A stretch of 54,640 nucleotides of DNA from JBGTGG01 sp964398945 (GTDB lineage Bacteria; Bacteroidota; Bacteroidia; Cytophagales; Cyclobacteriaceae): positions 1-54,640 of the forward strand of contig CAYNOT010000024.1 of the NCBI GenBank assembly GCA_964398945.1, given 5' to 3'. Under the pieces are notes generated by a model, which was not told the DNA's origin, did no database searches, and worked only from the letters and a program-made list of their open reading frames with translations. A program made the translations under genes and the position numbers. Positions 49,750-54,640 of this stretch are shown here, piece after piece; position 1 is the first letter of the stretch; each line of letters opens with the position of its first letter.

Positions 49750-49897
49750 ATATATTATAAGAGTTCGTATCGGTGGCTGGTGGCTACTGGCGGGCGTTTG
49801 GCTCAAGTGGCGTAGGCCACTCTTTCGTTATTGCAACATGTGGTGGGACTATCGTGAGTATTCGCTGCGTGTGTTGTGGTTTGAGGTTTCTATTTCT

Positions 49898-49926
49898 GAG
49901 CTCCCGTTTTAGGGGGCTCTTTTTTT
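49898..49926 (+). terminator. Rho-independent terminator
   Basis: GAGCTCCC-GTTTTA-GGGGGCTC followed by seven T. It faces a plus-strand transcript coming from the palindrome region although no protein gene lies there. That suggests an RNA product from 49.3-49.9 kb. Confidence 0.7.
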
Positions 49927-49979
49927 AAGTATTGCGCAAGTCTCTGTTATTTAGTTTATGTAATGTTGCTTTATTTAAG

Positions 49980-52232
49980 TCACCTCACCTTTATAATCGG
50001 GACAAAGTCAGTGAGTAATTTGATCTTTTCAGTTAAGGGTTTGTTGTGTATCTCCGGAGAATTCGGAAGACGAAGTGGTGTTGGCATTACATCAACCAAA
50101 TTTTTCAAATAGGCCGACTTGATTGCATAATTCACATTTTCAGCATTAAAGTATTCTTTGTTCAAAGCCGATGAGGTAATACCAACCAGATTTCCCTTGT
50201 TATCAAATAAAGGACCACCGCTATTGCCAGGCTGAATCGGAACCGAAATTTGATAGACTGAAATGTCGCCTTTAATACCTGTTTTAGAGCTAATCTTGCC
50301 ATCTGTAAATTTTACTTCATCACCCATCACATTAGCCAACGGATAGCCTAACGCAAATACATCTGTTCCAACATCTTTAATTTGGGTTGTGAAAACATAA
50401 GGAATTCTATCAACCGTATTAAAATTTGGATCAGTTATTTGAATGATGGCTAAATCATTTTGCTTATCTGTAACAATGACCATAGCTGGATAGACATGCT
50501 TAATACCTTTTTGATAGTACTCAACCTGAATAAATTTCGCGTCTTCAATAACATGATAATTTGTTGCAATATAACCAGCCTCATTTATGAAGAATCCGGA
50601 GCCATTTCCCTTCCATGGATTCGAATCGTTGCTTTGAATCGGTTTCCTTTTTTGTGCCTCCTCTGCTGAGATAAACTCCTTTACAATAAGCCTTTCCAAA
50701 GAATATTCACCAAAACCGTATGCGGATATACCAAAAAAATTGCCTCTTAGATTTCTTGATTCTATTCTCTCAACAATTTGCCCGTTAATTGAGAAAATAA
50801 ACCTGTCATCAAGCTTCATGACCTTAAGTTGGTTTCTCTTTTTCTCAATGTTGATAGCAGTTGATTTTGTCCAGTCAACAATTTTGATACTTATGCCCTC
50901 AACTTCACAGCGGATCAAGTAATAGCCCTGATCTGAAATCAGAAATTCAAAGTAATTATCCCAGTCCTTTAATCCAAAGAATAATCCATACGCATCTTCT
51001 CCTTTGCCTACCCTCTTAATCATACTTGATTCGATTGAGTAGTTTGAACGTTGATCCAACGTGATATAGTTACCTCTGCTTGCAAAACCTTCCTTGCTCG
51101 TAACAAGCAATTTCAATTTATTATCATCAGTCACCAATGACTCGTTTCCATCATCTCGTATCTCCCACTTTTCCTTATTGGAATAAAAATCTTCACTGTA
51201 AACAATGGCTCCCGAACCAAGTTCGTCATATTCAATAAATTTATTGTCTACTAGTTTCCCATGTTCATAAATCGCCTGCAATTTAAGGTTACCCGTTTTG
51301 TACCACTCTGTATATTCACGATGTAATTTCCCATGGTCATAGTTCACCTCCCGGCTCACCTGGCCATTGTCGTAATAGAAAGTGTTTAGGCCGTTTATCT
51401 TGTTATTGTAGTAATATCTTTTTTGCTCGATTCTTCCATTCTTAAAGTACCAAGTCGCCTCCCCTTCGTGAAAGTTCTTTCCCTCATCGTCATAATCCAG
51501 ATAGACAGCATAAAATTCAGATTGAAGTTCTCCGGTTATATAGTAGTCTCTGACAATGCCTGCTGGTCTATTGGGCGCGGCATAGGTAACACGTCTGTAG
51601 TATAAAGCATTCTTTTGCGCACACCTTTTCCAATTTTCATCGAAATATTCAGTTACCATTACACCCTGCTGGGGTTTATAGTCCCTGGATTTTTCTGTAA
51701 TTTTTGCAACGGGATAATATGCTTGAAGGTAAGTTGCAGTGCCATCATAGTCTATGTATTTACCGGTATACATTCTATCCGATACGATAAAACCTTCGAA
51801 CTTGGCACCGTTAGCAAAATGAGCAATACCAAAACCATGCATCCTGTAATTGACAAATTCACCTACATATTTTTGTCCATCCGCTGAGTGCATGGTGCCT
51901 TTGCCCATTAACTGACCATTTACAAATTGACCTTCCCTCACGGTGCCATCTTTGTGTGAAAACTTACCTCTTCCCTCACGAATACCATTTTTAAATTCAC
52001 CCTCATATGTAGATTCGTATTCCCCGTTCATATATTTGATGAGTGTACCATAGCCATGTGCTTTCTGATCCACACATTCGCCATCCCAAGTAATGGTTGC
52101 CCCCTCGCTATAATATGGGTCAAGCAATTGACAGCCTTGCAGATTGCATATAATCCATTCATCTTTTAAGGTTTGCGCATGCACTATTTGAAATAGTGCC
52201 ATGAATAAAAATAAGGCTATGGAATTTCTCAT
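49980..52232 (-). CDS. secreted MORN/YwqK-repeat protein with C-terminal trypsin-like protease
   Basis: 750 residues with a signal peptide (MRNSIALFLFMALFQIVHA). About 45-165 are MORN repeats (YEGEFKNGIREGRGKFSHKD, KYVGEFVNYRMHGFGIAHFA). About 200-340 are YwqK/MORN_2-type repeats (NKINGLNTFYYDNGQVSREV). About 350-530 is a concanavalin-like sandwich (AYGLFFGLKDWDNYFEFLIS). About 545-720 is a chymotrypsin-fold protease with His560 (NYHVIED), Asp593 (NDLAII) and Ser671 (IQPGNSGGPLFDNKG). It has no PDZ domain, unlike HtrA. The export signal places it in the periplasm or outside. It starts the minus-strand AT-rich block next to the palindrome cluster. Substrate unknown. Confidence 0.88.
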   Translation of the reverse strand: MRNSIALFLFMALFQIVHAQTLKDEWIICNLQGCQLLDPYYSEGATITWDGECVDQKAHGYGTLIKYMNGEYESTYEGEFKNGIREGRGKFSHKDGTVREGQFVNGQLMGKGTMHSADGQKYVGEFVNYRMHGFGIAHFANGAKFEGFIVSDRMYTGKYIDYDGTATYLQAYYPVAKITEKSRDYKPQQGVMVTEYFDENWKRCAQKNALYYRRVTYAAPNRPAGIVRDYYITGELQSEFYAVYLDYDDEGKNFHEGEATWYFKNGRIEQKRYYYNNKINGLNTFYYDNGQVSREVNYDHGKLHREYTEWYKTGNLKLQAIYEHGKLVDNKFIEYDELGSGAIVYSEDFYSNKEKWEIRDDGNESLVTDDNKLKLLVTSKEGFASRGNYITLDQRSNYSIESSMIKRVGKGEDAYGLFFGLKDWDNYFEFLISDQGYYLIRCEVEGISIKIVDWTKSTAINIEKKRNQLKVMKLDDRFIFSINGQIVERIESRNLRGNFFGISAYGFGEYSLERLIVKEFISAEEAQKRKPIQSNDSNPWKGNGSGFFINEAGYIATNYHVIEDAKFIQVEYYQKGIKHVYPAMVIVTDKQNDLAIIQITDPNFNTVDRIPYVFTTQIKDVGTDVFALGYPLANVMGDEVKFTDGKISSKTGIKGDISVYQISVPIQPGNSGGPLFDNKGNLVGITSSALNKEYFNAENVNYAIKSAYLKNLVDVMPTPLRLPNSPEIHNKPLTEKIKLLTDFVPIIKVR

Positions 52233-52362
52233 AATCTCTTTGTTTACTTGGTTTGTTATTCACCATTTCCATTCTGGAATGATGTAAACAAAGATGACTT
52301 AGATATGAAGTATTAGGAAATCTCTGCAAGGTTGCGGAGTCCCAGAGTTTTTGAATATGTGT

Positions 52363-52770
52363 TTAAATTAATTGTTCTATTCTTGCCAGAATTTTAAGAG
52401 CATCTGTGCGATGATTTGCCAATGAAGCATTTAAAACTCGTGGTGTCAAATAAAAATATTCATGCTTGAATCCTGGTTTATTTTCAATCAAATCTATTGT
52501 TTGACCCCAGATTAGAGAGGTACATACAATTACTTCGCATCCCATTCTGTTCAAGAGATCGAGTTTAGTCGTTAGTGATTTAACTGTGTCACCATACGTT
52601 GTCACACCTGTTTTTTTACCATTTTTAATTAAGACGCTCCAAAAATTCACATGCTTTCCAAAGTTGCCCCCTATTTCATTAAAACCAGATTGAATCATTA
52701 ATGAATGTAAATAGTCTATAGTTTCGGTTTTATTTACACTTCTACTTCCACTAATTGCAATTATATTCAT
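52363..52770 (-). CDS. small P-loop-like protein, 135 aa
   Basis: Starts MNIIAISGSRSVNKTETIDY. A strand followed by GSRSVNKT resembles a P-loop (GxxxxGKT) but lacks the usual Gly before Lys, so nucleotide binding is uncertain. Later strands (CEVIVCTSLIWGQTIDLI) and the helical end (HRTDALKILARIEQLI) suggest a small alpha/beta kinase-like fold, as in nucleotide kinases. No signal peptide. The family is not recognised. It stands alone between the MORN-protease and the WG-repeat gene on the same strand. Confidence 0.6.
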   Translation of the reverse strand: MNIIAISGSRSVNKTETIDYLHSLMIQSGFNEIGGNFGKHVNFWSVLIKNGKKTGVTTYGDTVKSLTTKLDLLNRMGCEVIVCTSLIWGQTIDLIENKPGFKHEYFYLTPRVLNASLANHRTDALKILARIEQLI

Positions 52771-52872
52771 CTACACACTTAATTATAAGCTTTACCAAGC
52801 TCTTTGCTGGTTTGCCCTTGTTTTTACTGGTTTTTGTGGGAATGCATGAGGGTTGTTACAAATATTTACAAA

Positions 52873-54402
52873 CTAATCTTCATAGTATTCCTCACCATTT
52901 TTATCAATATAAAACCCGGGCTTTCTGTACCAATCTTGGTTAAGATTGACATAAGCCAATCCATTTTCAAATTCAAAGCTCGCATTGTAATATTTAGGCT
53001 TAATTATAGTCTCGTTATTTTTACTTATAAATCCTTTTAACTCATTTTTTTGTATTTGAATTAAGCCTTCTTTCATAGGGGGGCAATAAGGAATTCGTTC
53101 ATCATCAGATTCTAATAAGTATCCACTGTTAATGAACGGAATAATTGTCTTCCCTTTCTTATCAATGTAGCCCCACATTGCAGTTCTATCAGAAACCTTT
53201 TTCTGCACGGCCGCGTGACCTTCCGAAAAAGGCATGGCATTTTCATATATACATGGAATTACTAAAACACCACGTCTATTAATAAATCCAAATTTTTCAT
53301 TCTTTTGAACAACAGCTAAGCCTTCAATGAAAGAACCAACACTTTCAAACTCGCATGGGATAACTTCATTTCCCATTTTATCGATAAAGCCCCATAAATA
53401 TTCATCAGTTTCTTCATCGTAGATTTTGCACTTTACTTTTTTTCCTGTTTTTCTTCCTATGCCATGAAGACCTTCAGAAAATGAGGTAAAAGAGTGTAAA
53501 TAGTCACCAGGAAAGGGACTAAATGGAATTATGATTTCTTCGCTCTTGTTTATAAAGCCTATAGAACAATTTAAATGATATCCAGACTCTTTAGATTTTC
53601 CATCAATTAGAAGCTCCATCTCTTTCCATTGTCCTGTTTCTACTAAACATAGTCCTTCTCTGAAATAATAACTGTTCTTATGCCAATTTCGGTTGTAGCT
53701 TGTTCTTGCATACTTAATATCTATGCCTATAACTACATTGCCTTCGGTATCAATGAATCCTCTCTTTCCACTAAGTTCTACCATTGCTAGGCCCTCTGAA
53801 AAAGAATTAACATTGTCATAAATGAGAGGAACAATCAACTCCCCATCTTGATTAATAAAACCAAATTTATATCGCTTATCTCTTACATAAGCTAATCTAT
53901 CACTAAAAGTATCTATATATTCAAACTCAGTATCTGTAACCGCAGTACCATCTGCATCAATTAAGCCCCATAATTTGTTTTGGCAAACACGTGCTCTTTC
54001 ATCTGTAAATTGATACACCTCGTCATATACACAATCAATCAGAATTTCTTTTTTCGAATTACAAAATCCCCATTTATCTTTTTTCCTATATGGTATAAGC
54101 TTTAAGTGATTCCTAATTATTTTCTTTCCTTCTGTTGATTCGGTTTGTGTAGTATGTTGTTTTTTTACAGTTTTATTACTTGCTTGCCTTAATGCTTCAA
54201 GTTTTTGGCTTATTAAAAAATTTGCATCAAAGTACTCTTCATTCGTGAGAAGTAAAACAATTGAATTAATCGAACTGTGAACTGCAAAGTCCTTAAGCTT
54301 AGCTATATGACTTCGAATTGAATCATATTCTTTAAGGGACATCAAATTTTTAATTATTTCCAATCTGTTAATTAATGCCTTATGAGTATTTAAATCGTCC
54401 AT
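52873..54402 (-). CDS. WG-repeat protein
   Basis: 509 residues with no signal peptide. After a helical N-terminal part (about 1-105) come about ten WG repeats, each of the form W/YGFIDxxGxxVIPxxYDxxxxFSEGLAxV: DKWGFCNSKKEILIDCVYDE, KFGFINQDGELIVPLIYDNV, KRGFIDTEGNVVIG, LWGFIDKMGNEVIPCEFESV, KFGFINRRGVLVIPCIYENA. The last ends GFYIDKNGEEYYED. WG repeats form a beta structure of unknown binding partner. Such proteins are common in Bacteroidota and near secretion or toxin genes. The gene is AT-rich, like others of this block. Confidence 0.88.
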   Translation of the reverse strand: MDDLNTHKALINRLEIIKNLMSLKEYDSIRSHIAKLKDFAVHSSINSIVLLLTNEEYFDANFLISQKLEALRQASNKTVKKQHTTQTESTEGKKIIRNHLKLIPYRKKDKWGFCNSKKEILIDCVYDEVYQFTDERARVCQNKLWGLIDADGTAVTDTEFEYIDTFSDRLAYVRDKRYKFGFINQDGELIVPLIYDNVNSFSEGLAMVELSGKRGFIDTEGNVVIGIDIKYARTSYNRNWHKNSYYFREGLCLVETGQWKEMELLIDGKSKESGYHLNCSIGFINKSEEIIIPFSPFPGDYLHSFTSFSEGLHGIGRKTGKKVKCKIYDEETDEYLWGFIDKMGNEVIPCEFESVGSFIEGLAVVQKNEKFGFINRRGVLVIPCIYENAMPFSEGHAAVQKKVSDRTAMWGYIDKKGKTIIPFINSGYLLESDDERIPYCPPMKEGLIQIQKNELKGFISKNNETIIKPKYYNASFEFENGLAYVNLNQDWYRKPGFYIDKNGEEYYED

Positions 54403-54640
54403 ATGTCAATTTTTGATTGTGAAGCCATGATCAACCCTTGCCTCTCATCGCACAAGTTTAAAGGTATGGAGTTGAATTCATTTTATTAACTGATTTTTAG
54501 TGCTATCGGAAATTGTGAACCGATTAATCTAATTAAATTTAAAGTATGATTAAGTTTTTACGAATAGTTTTAATTTCAGGAGTAGCTAGTGTTGTAACAA
54601 TATAATTATGGTGCATAATGTTTAGATAGCTTTTTATCGG

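Noticed and set aside
48621..49979. Integron attC array
   Set aside because: I looked for GTTRRRY/RYYYAAC core sites at the palindrome edges and did not find consistent matches. There are no cassette genes or integrase in the window.
54403..54640. 19-codon frame at 54546 (MIKFLRIVLISG..)
   Set aside because: Too short, no upstream signal and at the window edge. I see nothing else in this stretch.

Overview
The window looks like a chromosomal segment of a Bacteroidota bacterium, probably of the Cytophagales. Several genes sit directly behind a TAnnTTTG -7 promoter element, Shine-Dalgarno sequences are absent, and the gene content fits: a 7TM-DISM histidine kinase, a PorT-like beta-barrel, DUF6443-type RHS proteins, a DUF4956 protein and a mycobacterial-order LigD with Ku. 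The assignment is inference from gene content; no 16S gene is present. A 100-base run of N at 18474-18573 is an assembly gap inside a tandem repeat.

Region 1 (1-9.2 kb) starts with the 3' part of a tRNA-Asp gene and then holds an AT-rich accessory locus. It is an array of 5'-truncated RHS 'tip' cassettes. Each is a piece of RHS core fused or adjacent to a different C-terminal domain, followed by a small membrane or lipoprotein gene that looks like its immunity gene. The next RHS fragment begins within a few bases of the immunity stop codon. No full-length RHS driver gene is in the window.

Region 2 (9.3-17.9 kb) has an AraC-type regulator, a VOC protein with a frameshifted lipoprotein leader, a PAS histidine kinase, a membrane protein with a DHp-like helix but no ATPase domain, accA, an MBL-fold hydrolase, a patatin-like lipase and urocanate hydratase. 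Region 3 (18.0-23.0 kb) has the gapped tandem repeat array, a beta-barrel protein, tyrS, a MazG-like pyrophosphohydrolase, a MITE-like element, and a small two-gene operon behind a promoter bracketed by two matching palindromes. It also has a 47-codon conserved small gene.

Region 4 (23-44.3 kb) is mostly housekeeping or stress functions: Prc-type tail-specific protease, an ABCG-like transporter, a His-rich lipoprotein, the LigD/Ku end-joining genes with TPR genes between and after, an ABC-F protein (Uup type), a 7TM-DISM kinase, an ABC exporter and a PcaF-like thiolase. Region 5 (44.4-48.6 kb) is a compact operon of a lamin-tail-domain lipoprotein, DUF4956 membrane protein, HlyD-like adaptor and TolC-like outer-membrane protein. 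It resembles a tripartite envelope machine without a recognised pump.

Region 6 (48.6-50.0 kb) is gene-free but dense in long palindromes. It includes a nested 175-base inverted repeat and two halves of one tRNA in permuted order (3' half upstream of 5' half), split at the anticodon. Region 7 (50.0-54.4 kb) is an AT-rich minus-strand block: a secreted MORN/YwqK-repeat serine protease, a small P-loop-like protein and a WG-repeat protein.

The best candidates for something new are the RHS tip array, the permuted tRNA with its palindrome cluster, the LTD-DUF4956-HlyD-TolC operon, the shared ~100-base leader in front of unrelated genes, and the small operon under the twin palindromes.
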